Shown: positions 22,923 through 29,095 of the stretch, piece after piece
How the letters are laid out: each line of letters starts with the position of its first letter
Numbering within the stretch: position 1 is the stretch's first letter
Virus record (IMG/VR): IMGVR_UViG_3300042890_000882
Span: 1 to 30,495 of that record
Origin: a virus
DNA: 30,495 bases
Reading direction: 5' to 3' (one strand)
Program-made: the position numbers and the translations under genes
Notes under the pieces: generated by a model
What the model was told of the DNA's origin: nothing
The model's database searches: none
Seen by the model: the letters and a program-made list of their open reading frames with translations, nothing else

Positions 22923-23389
22923 TCACTAAGTCTATGAGTTACAGTAATTATATTTATTTGAGTAGCGTTATCTGTTGTGTCATTATTGTAATTAACACAA
23001 ATAGATGATCTAATAACGCTGTCTTTATTGAATGGCCTCTCATCGTAGAGCTTATCAGTAATTCTAGGAACCTCGTCTTCAATACAACAAGCCCCTCCAC
23101 AATCTTTATATCTAACTACTTTAGAAATAGTATAGATGTATTTTGTTTTTGTTAGCGGTATTGCTTTTTGTATTGTTTCAATATGGTTTGGTAGATAGTA
23201 ATCATAGCTGTCTAGACAACAAACATATTTAAATCCATCATTTAGTACCTCTTCTAACTTAGCATCAAAAGATGCTTCGTCTGTTTCGTATAACTTAAAA
23301 TCCTGATTAGTTTGTTGAGTAAGAGACTCTAGACATTTATCTAACAATCTATCTTCCCCTTCGTACTTTGTTAATAGTATTGCTATCAT
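22919..23389 (-). CDS. glycosyltransferase-2-like small protein
   Basis: 156 residues. MIAILLTKYEGEDRLLDKCL and ESLTQQTNQDFKLYETDEAS resemble the start of a GT-A fold (S.i...Y.....L..CL.SL..Q...d.e), then GFKYVCCLDSYDYYLPNHIE has a D-S-Y-D-Y-Y segment in the place of the DxD region of family 2 glycosyltransferases. It is short (most are over 220 residues), so it may be a reduced or non-catalytic version. Function is inferred from fold resemblance only. Confidence 0.55.
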   Translation of the reverse strand: MIAILLTKYEGEDRLLDKCLESLTQQTNQDFKLYETDEASFDAKLEEVLNDGFKYVCCLDSYDYYLPNHIETIQKAIPLTKTKYIYTISKVVRYKDCGGACCIEDEVPRITDKLYDERPFNKDSVIRSSICVNYNNDTTDNATQINIITVTHRLSE

Positions 23390-23397
23390 ATAAAAAA

Positions 23398-23640
23398 TTA
23401 ACTGTATAGTTCATCAAAAGATACGTGCTGATCGTTCATAACTTCATACAACTTTTCTCTAGCTTTATCCAAAGCTTCGTATGCTTCATTAGTCAAATTA
23501 TCCTCATTGTACTTTAACTGAGACCTCAGGTACATATCAAACTCCCACAACACACTCATTATATTTAGTGATTTGACAGCCCTTAAATGATCTGTACGTT
23601 CTTCTGGTTCGTCTAAATTAAATTCTAGTATTGCTTTCAT
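23398..23640 (-). CDS. small conserved phage protein, 80 aa
   Basis: MKAILEFNLDEPEERTDHLR, then VLWEFDMYLRSQLKY and a helix ending. This corresponds to a common short phage protein (MKAILEFNLPEE...., W.....LR...KY). Function unknown. Its start abuts the next gene's stop (no gap). Confidence 0.8.
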   Translation of the reverse strand: MKAILEFNLDEPEERTDHLRAVKSLNIMSVLWEFDMYLRSQLKYNEDNLTNEAYEALDKAREKLYEVMNDQHVSFDELYS

Positions 23641-23961
23641 TTACTTAATAATGGTTTTAAAGTATATATCAAACTGTAGATCATTGACTTCATGTACTGT
23701 TTTAGATCTTGTATTATAGATCTTATAAGAATTAATTCTTTGTGCACCGGAGAAGTCTGGGACTGAAGTATCGTACTTTTTATAAACAAAGTGAGAGTCT
23801 ATAATATCTCCTTCATAGGATATATGGGACAAGCTGTTCTTACCAACTGCCCTTACCTTATCTCCGACATTATACAACATAGGGTTTTGTAAATCAGCTA
23901 CCCTTTCCGATAGATACTCTAAAGCCGCTTCTAGCTTTGCTATTTTTTGATTATTCATCAT
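23641..23961 (-). CDS. hypothetical protein, 106 aa
   Basis: N-terminal amphipathic helix (NQKIAKLEAALEYLSERVAD) followed by a beta-rich domain beginning LYNVGDKVRAVGKNS, which is like a small SH3-type fold. The helix could form a coiled coil. No family recognised. It is adjacent to the small membrane gene at 23972. Confidence 0.65.
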   Translation of the reverse strand: MMNNQKIAKLEAALEYLSERVADLQNPMLYNVGDKVRAVGKNSLSHISYEGDIIDSHFVYKKYDTSVPDFSGAQRINSYKIYNTRSKTVHEVNDLQFDIYFKTIIK

Positions 23962-23971
23962 AGTGTTGGTT

Positions 23972-24139
23972 TTAATCTAATTGATATATGGTATCAGCTA
24001 TAAACATACCTAAAGATATCCCAGATAGCACAACCCCAAAAAAACTCCCTGTTCTTTTATTTTTAATCAATAAAGGAACGCACCAAGACATTATAAGCAA
24101 TGCCCAAGCTACTGACAATATAAGTTGGTGTTTATCCAA
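23972..24139 (-). CDS. small two-span membrane protein, TTG start, 55 aa
   Basis: Frame running from a TTG at 24139 to TAA at 23972: (M)DKHQLILSVAWALLIMSWC, then a basic turn (LLIKNKRTGSFFG) and VVLSGISLGMFIADTIYQLD. Two hydrophobic segments. A TTG start is preceded by the usual A-rich leader (aacaaaattattttaaa). There is no ATG at the right place. The tRNA-Met lies upstream. Confidence 0.5.
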   Translation of the reverse strand: MDKHQLILSVAWALLIMSWCVPLLIKNKRTGSFFGVVLSGISLGMFIADTIYQLD

Positions 24140-24158
24140 TTTAAAATAATTTTGTTTG

Positions 24159-24232
24159 TGGATCCTGTAGGGCTTGAACCTACGACCCCCTGATTATGAG
24201 TCAGGTGCTCTAACCAACTGAGCTAAGGATCC
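24159..24232 (-). tRNA. tRNA-Met (CAU)
   Basis: Acceptor GGATCCT pairs with AGGATCC, then TA, D-arm GCTC/GAGC, anticodon arm CCTGA CTCATAA TCAGG (anticodon CAT), variable GGGTC, T-arm GTAGG TTCAAGC CCTAC and discriminator A. CCA is not encoded. CAU could also be lysidine-modified Ile2, but the body with the anticodon stem CCTGA/TCAGG fits elongator Met better. Confidence 0.9.
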
Positions 24233-24265
24233 GGAGCTGTTGTTCTAATGACTAATTTTTATTTT

Positions 24266-24508
24266 TTATTTTTTAGTAATTAATTTGTTTTCTAATTTAT
24301 CACAACGTGAGTCTAACGATCGAATGATATCATCATCTCGCTGATTCGTGTGTCTATACACTTCTTCTATGTTTTGACACATGTCTCTTTGCATGTCATC
24401 TAACTCTTTTCTAACTTGTTTCACCTTAACAAAAGCATAAACAGAAACCATTGCTACAGCAATGACCACCACAAATGCAATTCCTAAACTAAATGATAGT
24501 AGTTCCAT
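24266..24508 (-). CDS. membrane-anchored coiled-coil protein, 80 aa
   Basis: Start at ATG 24508, favoured by AAGGAG at 24518-24523; the longer frame from 24532 has no support. MELLSFSLGIAFVVVIAVAM then VSVYAFVKV is a membrane segment, followed by a charged heptad helix (VRKELDDMQRDMCQNIEEVY, and RSLDSRCDKLENKL). Typical of small phage inner-membrane or spanin-like proteins. It lies between two tRNA genes. Confidence 0.7.
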   Translation of the reverse strand: MELLSFSLGIAFVVVIAVAMVSVYAFVKVKQVRKELDDMQRDMCQNIEEVYRHTNQRDDDIIRSLDSRCDKLENKLITKK

Positions 24509-24517
24509 AATTTGTTT

Positions 24518-24523
24518 CTCCTT
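24518..24523 (-). promoter_or_regulatory. Shine-Dalgarno sequence
   Basis: AAGGAG on the minus strand, 9 bases before the ATG at 24508. It decides that start; one of only two clear SDs in the window. Confidence 0.75.
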
Positions 24524-24545
24524 ATATGTCAAAGAACAACAGCTG

Positions 24546-24632
24546 TGCCCCCAGCGGGAATCGAACCCGCACTCGCTTTTTCGGCGAACAGGATTTTAAG
24601 TCCTGCGTGTCTACCTATTCCACCGCAAGGGC
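24546..24632 (-). tRNA. tRNA-Leu (UAA)
   Basis: Acceptor GCCCTTG pairs with TGGGGGC (several G-U), D-arm GTGGAATAGGTAGACAC, anticodon arm CAGGA CTTAAAA TCCTG (anticodon TAA), long variable arm TTCGCCGAAAAAGCGAGT, T-arm GCGGG TTCGATT CCCGC, discriminator A. The class II variable arm and anticodon define Leu-UAA. CCA is not encoded. Confidence 0.93.
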
Positions 24633-24755
24633 TGGTCGGGACTCTCCCCGTCTGTCACTTGCTGAGATCTTTACCGGCGGTCGCACTGTACATAGCCTAG
24701 ATAAGCTTTACAGATTCTCCATTTAGGGCTCTCTTTAAGTTACATTCCCCAACAG
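24633..24755. other. noncoding stretch between tRNA-Leu and the tRNA-like element
   Basis: No convincing gene. Small paired elements occur: CGGG/CCCG (24637-24650), ACTGT/ACAGT (24685-24689 with 24752-24756) enclosing AGCCTA/TAGGGCT (24694-24699 with 24724-24730). These may belong to processed RNA spacers or an unrecognised structured RNA. Nothing assignable to a known tRNA. Confidence 0.4.
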
Positions 24756-24838
24756 TAGTCAGGACAGGATTCGAACCTGTATAACCATTAACGGAATCAT
24801 GACACTTAGGTAGGCTCCACCATTTCCGTCACCTGACT
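24756..24838 (-). ncRNA. tRNA-like element without recognisable anticodon arm
   Basis: Acceptor AGTCAGG pairs perfectly with CCTGACT, and the T-arm ACAGG TTCGAAT CCTGT is perfect; the discriminator is A. The part between, where D and anticodon arms should lie, starts with a D-like GGAAATGGTGGA but folds differently: ACGGAA pairs with TTCCGT, enclosing a hairpin GGTGG/CTACC with a 3-base loop. I find no 5-bp stem with a 7-base loop and anticodon. It is 83 nt, in the class II size range. It could be a degenerate tRNA or a tRNA mimic. Confidence 0.6.
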
Positions 24839-24967
24839 AAAGAGTGGGTCTTTCCCCACAGTCAACAGAGCTTCTTTTTTACCTACGCACTGTGAGGTAC
24901 TCTGTGCGATTGTGCGCATTGCCTAAGCAGTGACATGTATGCCTTCGGTTGCCGTGCGTGTCATTAT
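24839..24967. other. noncoding stretch with several hairpins
   Basis: No gene. Three hairpins: GTGGG/CCCAC at 24844-24859; CGCAC..GAG/CTC..GTGCG at 24886-24908; and an 11-bp stem at 24931-24963 (TGACATGTATG/CGTGCGTGTCA) with a loop containing TTCG. The last has three G-U pairs only in the rightward RNA, so a rightward transcript is favoured there. No consensus promoter is evident. Confidence 0.45.
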
Positions 24968-25288
24968 TTATAATCTCTTTCTTTTTCTTTTTGGAATTAA
25001 ACTTATTGCTTTGTCATACTTTCTTTGCATCTCTGATAAATCATATTCAGCAACTGCTATTACAGAATCTAATTTACTTAGTCTGCTCTCAAATTCTATT
25101 TCTCTTTCTACTAAAGCTATTCTAAGTTGTTCTACTTGATTATTACTGTACTGTAATCTTTTCTCCAAAAGTTTACAAGCTTCTATTCTTTTTGTTAATC
25201 TAGTAACTCCTTGTCTGCTTAAGTATACCCCTTGCGAAAAAGATTCGTAAGAAAAAAAACAAATTATAACAGATAAAAATAATTTCAT
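24968..25288 (-). CDS. secreted coiled-coil protein, possible spanin subunit
   Basis: 106 residues with a short signal sequence (MKLFLSVIICFFSYESFSQG), in Bacteroidota style with Q at the mature end, then a long charged coiled coil (LLEKRLQYSNNQVEQLRIAL, VEREIEFESRLSKL) and a very basic end (PKRKRKRL). Follows a lipoprotein gene by 8 bases, with holin and endolysin genes nearby. The pair could act as spanin-like envelope disruptors: periplasmic coiled coil plus lipoprotein. Inference from context and composition. Confidence 0.6.
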   Translation of the reverse strand: MKLFLSVIICFFSYESFSQGVYLSRQGVTRLTKRIEACKLLEKRLQYSNNQVEQLRIALVEREIEFESRLSKLDSVIAVAEYDLSEMQRKYDKAISLIPKRKRKRL

Positions 25289-25296
25289 AATATTTT

Positions 25297-25512
25297 CTAA
25301 CGTTTTGATTTATAAGGTTTAGTTGGAGCTACCCATCTTGTTTTATACTTAGTTCCTGTATTTCTTTGGTAGTAATAGTTTATAGGATCATTAGTAGGAC
25401 ATTTAGAATATCTATAGCTTTGTCTTCTATAAACATTTGATTTACTGTAGAACATGCTACAAGATTGTAGTAGTATGATTGTTAATAAAGCCAGAAGAAC
25501 TTTCTTTTTCAT
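25297..25512 (-). CDS. small lipoprotein, possible outer spanin
   Basis: 71 residues. MKKKVLLALLTIILLQSCSM has a lipobox LQSC with C18. The mature part is basic, Tyr-rich (NVYRRQSYRYSKCP, NYYYQRNTGTKY) and proline-containing near the end. Lipid-anchored in the envelope. With the next leftward gene it forms a two-gene unit near the holin and endolysin. Other roles, such as exclusion, are possible. Leader aaacaaa is regular. Confidence 0.75.
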   Translation of the reverse strand: MKKKVLLALLTIILLQSCSMFYSKSNVYRRQSYRYSKCPTNDPINYYYQRNTGTKYKTRWVAPTKPYKSKR

Positions 25513-25569
25513 TTTGTTTAATATTTATATACGTACTAAGGTACTATTTTTTAACTAAAAACAATTAGT

Positions 25570-25737
25570 ATGAAAGATCAAATTTCAGGCCTTGTTAGAC
25601 ATGGATTAACCGCTATAGGTGGTTTCATTGTAGCTAAAGGTCTAATTGAAGACAGCCTCGTCCAAGATGCCATCGGAGCAATTATGACTTTAGTTGGTAT
25701 CATCTGGTCTGTAGCTGCAAAGAAAAAAGCTGCATAA
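25570..25737 (+). CDS. holin-like membrane protein (Pam3-gp28 type)
   Basis: 55 residues on the opposite strand from all neighbours. MKDQISGLVRHGLTAIGGFI, VAKGLIEDSLVQDAIGAIMT and LVGIIWSVAAKKKAA correspond to the Pam3-gp28-like holin family (R..L...GG.L..KG......G....G..WS...K). Two short membrane segments. Its own terminator follows at 25763, and promoter-like AT-rich DNA (TTTG at 25513) precedes. It would make membrane lesions for endolysin release. Confidence 0.8.
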   Translation: MKDQISGLVRHGLTAIGGFIVAKGLIEDSLVQDAIGAIMTLVGIIWSVAAKKKAA

Positions 25738-25762
25738 TCTTAATTGCTTTTTTATTTTTAAT

Positions 25763-25788
25763 AGGTCGGTTAACGCCGACCTTTTTTT
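25763..25788 (+). terminator. Rho-independent terminator
   Basis: AGGTCGG, loop TTAACG, CCGACCT (7 pairs) then six or more T. It ends the holin transcript. Confidence 0.92.
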
Positions 25789-25841
25789 ATTTCAAAGATC
25801 TGTAGTAAAGGTACGGAGCATATAACAATTTTCAAAACACA

Positions 25842-26570
25842 CTATCTTATATCTATCCTCTTTTTTTCCACATCGTATTTGAATATCATAGGATCTCCTT
25901 GTTTCTCATATGAATTATCCATTATAGAAGCATTAATATAGAAAGTGTCTGTTCCCATATAAATACCCCTGCCTGAATGAATGTGTCCACAAATAAACAC
26001 AGATGGCTTTATAACTCGCAATCTATCATCTAAAGCAGAACATCCTGTAAATTCTCCAGACTCTGGTACATAATCTAACTTGCCTATTGTAGGGCCGTGA
26101 GTAACAACTATGTTCACATCTTCTGGGATTCTATTCCAGTAGTGTTCAATATCATTGAACCTCTCTGCATTAAACGCCCACCTGTTTCCAAATCTAGGAG
26201 TAATAGGACTTCCCCATATCTTCACACCTTCAACTATGGTATCAGAGTTTTCTAGATATGTTAGATCACTGTACTTATCTAAAAACTCTAACAACCAGCC
26301 AGGTTTTCCTTTAGCTTGATTCTCTTCAAAGTTTTCTAGATCTTTCTCATACTCTCTAAGGAATTTCACATCGAACGATCTATCATGGTTACCAGCAATA
26401 AAAATCTTATGTTTGCATTGAGACTGGCTATTATACCATTTAAGAAATCTTTGCACCTCATCTTTATACCCATAAGAAGTTGCATCACCAGCAAATATGG
26501 CAATGTCACACTCAGGTAAAGTTATCTGCTTGTGTTTATTATGGGTATCACTGAACGCTACTAGTCTCAT
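25842..26570 (-). CDS. calcineurin-like metallophosphoesterase
   Basis: 242 residues and all core motifs: SDTHNKH (7-13, D8, H10), AGD (27-29), GNHD (60-63), VTHGP with H158, CGHIHSG (194-200). It is the compact form without extra domain, different from the larger one at 16558. Such proteins may act on phosphorylated nucleotides, nucleic acids or proteins; substrate not predictable. It overlaps the following gene by 23 bases (26548-26570), in the operon with the 26548 and 26831 genes. Confidence 0.92.
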   Translation of the reverse strand: MRLVAFSDTHNKHKQITLPECDIAIFAGDATSYGYKDEVQRFLKWYNSQSQCKHKIFIAGNHDRSFDVKFLREYEKDLENFEENQAKGKPGWLLEFLDKYSDLTYLENSDTIVEGVKIWGSPITPRFGNRWAFNAERFNDIEHYWNRIPEDVNIVVTHGPTIGKLDYVPESGEFTGCSALDDRLRVIKPSVFICGHIHSGRGIYMGTDTFYINASIMDNSYEKQGDPMIFKYDVEKKRIDIR

Positions 26571-26829
26571 CTATAATCTTCTTTTTATTCCTTTCTCTTA
26601 TGAGTAGAGTATTCAATCTAGTCCAAGATAGACCTTTAGAATTTTCTACAGGAGTTCCAACCCATAGCATACCGTACCTATCTCTATTGATGTTGACAAA
26701 CCCTAATCCATAACATACTATGGGATAGTATCTATCAGGAAGAACATCCTTCATTACCTCTTCTATACTAAAGTCAGGGGTACGTTCTGGATCCCAAATC
26801 TCACACCATTCTTTTGAAAACTTTGCCAT
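26548..26829 (-). CDS. hypothetical protein, 93 aa
   Basis: I start at ATG 26829 (MAKFSKEWCEIWDPERTPDF), since it is one base from the stop of the gene at 26831; the longer frame from 26862 would overlap that gene. Typical phage features: WCEIWDPE, YYPIVCYGLGFVNINRDR, and TLLIRERNKKK tail. No family recognised. Overlaps the metallophosphoesterase gene start by 23 bases. Confidence 0.65.
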   Translation of the reverse strand: MAKFSKEWCEIWDPERTPDFSIEEVMKDVLPDRYYPIVCYGLGFVNINRDRYGMLWVGTPVENSKGLSWTRLNTLLIRERNKKKIIDETSSVQ

Positions 26830-26830
26830 A

Positions 26831-27004
26831 TTATTCAGTAAATAGTTTGCGTACTGTTGCACCTAATTCATAGTTATTAGGCAGTTCTTTAATCAAGGTT
26901 CTAAATGTACTGTACAATAGATCTTGTTCTTTTAGTAGAGTAAGACTAAATTCAAATCTGTCTACAGCATTTTGTTGTTCGGTAGTCAATTCTGGGGTGT
27001 TCAT
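26831..27004 (-). CDS. small helical protein, 57 aa
   Basis: Frame from ATG 27004 to TAA 26831: MNTPELTTEQQNAVDRFEFS, then helices (LTLLKEQDLLYSTFRTLIKE) and LGATVRKLFTE. Tight spacing on both sides (1 and 3 bases) supports it. Function unknown. Confidence 0.6.
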   Translation of the reverse strand: MNTPELTTEQQNAVDRFEFSLTLLKEQDLLYSTFRTLIKELPNNYELGATVRKLFTE

Positions 27005-27007
27005 AAC

Positions 27008-27199
27008 TTACATTTTATTGGTTCGGTAATCAGCTAAAGCAGCTATAAATAAAGACATAAAACAAATAGGCCACATAAACATCCATAGAGGAGCTAGGAA
27101 CCATCCTTCTCCATGTTCGTTCTTTGTGTGCAGCTTTCTAATAAAGATGTTTACGGCCCAATAAGCCATGCCTATTAAACAGTAGAGTAGTACAATCAT
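27008..27199 (-). CDS. two-span membrane protein, 63 aa
   Basis: MIVLLYCLIGMAYWAVNIFI, a polar turn (RKLHTKNEHGEG), and WFLAPLWMFMWPICFMSLFI. Two membrane helices. First gene downstream of a leftward promoter-like box at 27250. It may be part of the lysis or host-membrane functions, not determined. Confidence 0.65.
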   Translation of the reverse strand: MIVLLYCLIGMAYWAVNIFIRKLHTKNEHGEGWFLAPLWMFMWPICFMSLFIAALADYRTNKM

Positions 27200-27249
27200 A
27201 ACAAAAATTTAAGTGTTTAGTGCAAGCTAATAACATTATTTCAAATGCC

Positions 27250-27257
27250 CAAAAATA
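27250..27257 (-). promoter_or_regulatory. possible Bacteroidota -7 box
   Basis: TATTTTTG on the minus strand fits TAnnTTTG, 50 bases before the start at 27199. The nearest TTTG upstream is 26 bases away, longer than usual. Confidence 0.4.
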
Positions 27258-27296
27258 TTTTTTAATACCTATTTATATGTAGACAAACAACAACCA

Positions 27297-27458
27297 ATGA
27301 AAGAGAAACTTTTAATTTATGGCTTAAAAGCTATGACTTACTATTTGCTTATTGTATTAGGATTAGGTATGTTAACAGCAATAGCAGATACCTTTTCCGA
27401 TAGAACTATCTATAAGGCTCTGCTATCACTGCTATATACCGTTACCTTATCTAATTAA
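27297..27458 (+). CDS. small membrane protein, 53 aa, rightward
   Basis: A frame in the opposite direction from its neighbours: MKEKLLIYGLKAMTYYLLIV, LGLGMLTAIADTFSDRTIYK, then LLSLLYTVTLSN. One or two membrane helices. Leader acaaacaacaacca is the typical A/C-rich one, which supports translation. Its last four bases overlap the stop of the opposing endolysin gene. Role possibly related to lysis, by position only. Confidence 0.55.
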   Translation: MKEKLLIYGLKAMTYYLLIVLGLGMLTAIADTFSDRTIYKALLSLLYTVTLSN

Positions 27459-27922
27459 GCGTAAGGTTCGTATACCGTTTTACCGTTTACTTTCTTAGCT
27501 CTAAGGATTTGCTTACGCTGAGGCTTAGAAGTCTCGTAACTTACGTGTACCCAATCAGGCTTAGCTTTGTCTCCAAATTCCCAAATCAACTGATCGAACT
27601 CTAGGTTATTTTTAATGTAGTTAAACACATCTGTGTTAGATACTCCATTAGCACTTCCATCCATGTCGATATCAACAGCCTCACCGGAACAGTGTTGGCT
27701 TGTCAAACTTCCTCCTATGGCATCATTCAAAGCCTTAGATCTGTAACCAGAAGAGATTAAAATAGGTACTCCGAAATGTTCACGAATTGGTTCGAAGATT
27801 TTCTCAGCCAACTTCTTGAAATTCTCAATGTGTTCTGGAGTCGGCTGATTGCTGATTCCTTTTCTTTTGGCAGAGTCACTTCTAGTAACTTCTGCTAAAC
27901 TTAAGTGTTTTGATAGTTGCAT
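27455..27922 (-). CDS. M15-family peptidase endolysin
   Basis: 155 residues. Zinc-binding and catalytic pattern: SQHCSGEAVDID gives H77 and D84, and DWVHVSY gives H126; VPILISSGYRS (52-62) is the conserved core lead. Matches Peptidase_M15_3, a common phage endolysin that cuts peptide bridges in peptidoglycan. No signal peptide, so a holin would be needed for release. N-terminal QLSKHLSLAEVTRSDSA is a family start. Single-gene spacing from its neighbours. Confidence 0.92.
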   Translation of the reverse strand: MQLSKHLSLAEVTRSDSAKRKGISNQPTPEHIENFKKLAEKIFEPIREHFGVPILISSGYRSKALNDAIGGSLTSQHCSGEAVDIDMDGSANGVSNTDVFNYIKNNLEFDQLIWEFGDKAKPDWVHVSYETSKPQRKQILRAKKVNGKTVYEPYA

Positions 27923-27964
27923 GTTTTACGTTTATTATAAATATTACATGCCAATAAAATCAGG

Positions 27965-29095
27965 CTAATTGGAGGAGTGGGAAAGGTTTACATCCCCTAG
28001 GATGCAGTACTTAATATTCTGAGTTACATTACTTGTGACGACAGAAACTGTAAACGATTGTTGAGGCGAAACTACCCCAAAGTTTGTTTTATTTATTATA
28101 TCATAGTTAGCAGCTGTGAACCAAAGAACTTGGTTTACAGGACGCAATCCAGAAATATGTGCAGATATTAAAAATACATCTCCCATATCCAGTATACCGT
28201 TTTTATTTACGTCAGAGGCTTTCCATTGTTTAGTACCCGTCATTATCAATCCAGAGGCCAAATTAGTCGGTATATTGACATTTTTAACCTCTCCCCAGGC
28301 TAGATTGAAATCTGCCAGTGTTACGCCTTGAAATGAGAGTGAGGGGTATATTTTATACGTGGAATTGTTTGCAGGCACTGTAAAAGAGTAGTTGCCGTTT
28401 GTAGCCACTGTTTTGGTTTCTACTAGGGTTTCCGTAGTTCCTACAACTCTGTACAGACTTAAGATAGGATAGGATGTCAGTGTTGGGACTGTTACTGTTC
28501 CACTTATAGTAGCAGGAGGTAATACTATACCAAGCTCTGCTGGTTGTAGTGAGTACCCTCCTTGTGAAGGTCTTTTCCATACAACTGCCATCCCGTCACC
28601 TCCTCCGTACTCTTGCATCCTTGCCATGAAAGTATAAGAAGTTCCTGCTACTAAACTAATTGATCCGTATTGGTACCCACTCATACCATGACCTCCGTAA
28701 TAAGAAGTTACTAGCGTTCCGTTTATAAGTAAGTCCGATCCATCATCAGAGTTAATACCGAAGAAGTATGTTCCGGTTTCTACAGGAGTAAATACGCCAC
28801 TTACTTCAACTGCATAAAAATCTCCGTTATTAGGAATGCTGGCTCCTGCACTTGTCATGGTTGTCCAATTAGTGAAGTTTAAACAAGTAGTAGCATTCAT
28901 AACACCGCTCCACCATAGTGTAGTGTTAGAATACGCTGTACTAGTCATGATATCCATTTGGCTACGATTATTAGCAAAGTTTGGATATTGAGATGTATTA
29001 CCATTACCAGCGTGAGTACGAAACACTTTTACATTTAGAGTTTGTCCAAATGTTATAATCGGGATCATTAACAGTATCGTTAACAGTATTCTCAT
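27965..29095 (-). CDS. secreted PA14-domain protein with dockerin-like motif
   Basis: 376 residues. Signal peptide MRILLTILLMIPIITFGQ with cleavage near Q18. PA14 domain from about 60 to 180 (ETGTYFFGINSDDGSDLLIN at 106-125; FMARMQEYGGGDGMAVVWKR). Residues 195-250 look like an Ig-like/SD-repeat beta-domain. DVNKNGILDMGD (295-306) and a second GDVNLS (367-372) resemble EF-hand-like dockerin calcium loops. PA14 binds carbohydrates. It may be a virion protein or an envelope effector. Coupled to the barrel gene by a 4-base overlap. Confidence 0.85.
   Translation of the reverse strand: MRILLTILLMIPIITFGQTLNVKVFRTHAGNGNTSQYPNFANNRSQMDIMTSTAYSNTTLWWSGVMNATTCLNFTNWTTMTSAGASIPNNGDFYAVEVSGVFTPVETGTYFFGINSDDGSDLLINGTLVTSYYGGHGMSGYQYGSISLVAGTSYTFMARMQEYGGGDGMAVVWKRPSQGGYSLQPAELGIVLPPATISGTVTVPTLTSYPILSLYRVVGTTETLVETKTVATNGNYSFTVPANNSTYKIYPSLSFQGVTLADFNLAWGEVKNVNIPTNLASGLIMTGTKQWKASDVNKNGILDMGDVFLISAHISGLRPVNQVLWFTAANYDIINKTNFGVVSPQQSFTVSVVTSNVTQNIKYCILGDVNLSHSSN

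Noticed and set aside
24512-24726. Two rightward reading frames with SGNRTRTRF or AGIEPALAF type text
   Set aside because: They run over tRNA-Leu on the other strand; such peptides are typical false translations of tRNA genes.
26830-26862. Longer N-terminus for the 93-residue gene
   Set aside because: It would overlap the convincing 57-residue gene ending at 26831; the ATG at 26829 fits the spacing.
28116-28580. Alternative frames across the PA14 gene
   Set aside because: The long frame has a signal peptide and clear domains; the others have no support.
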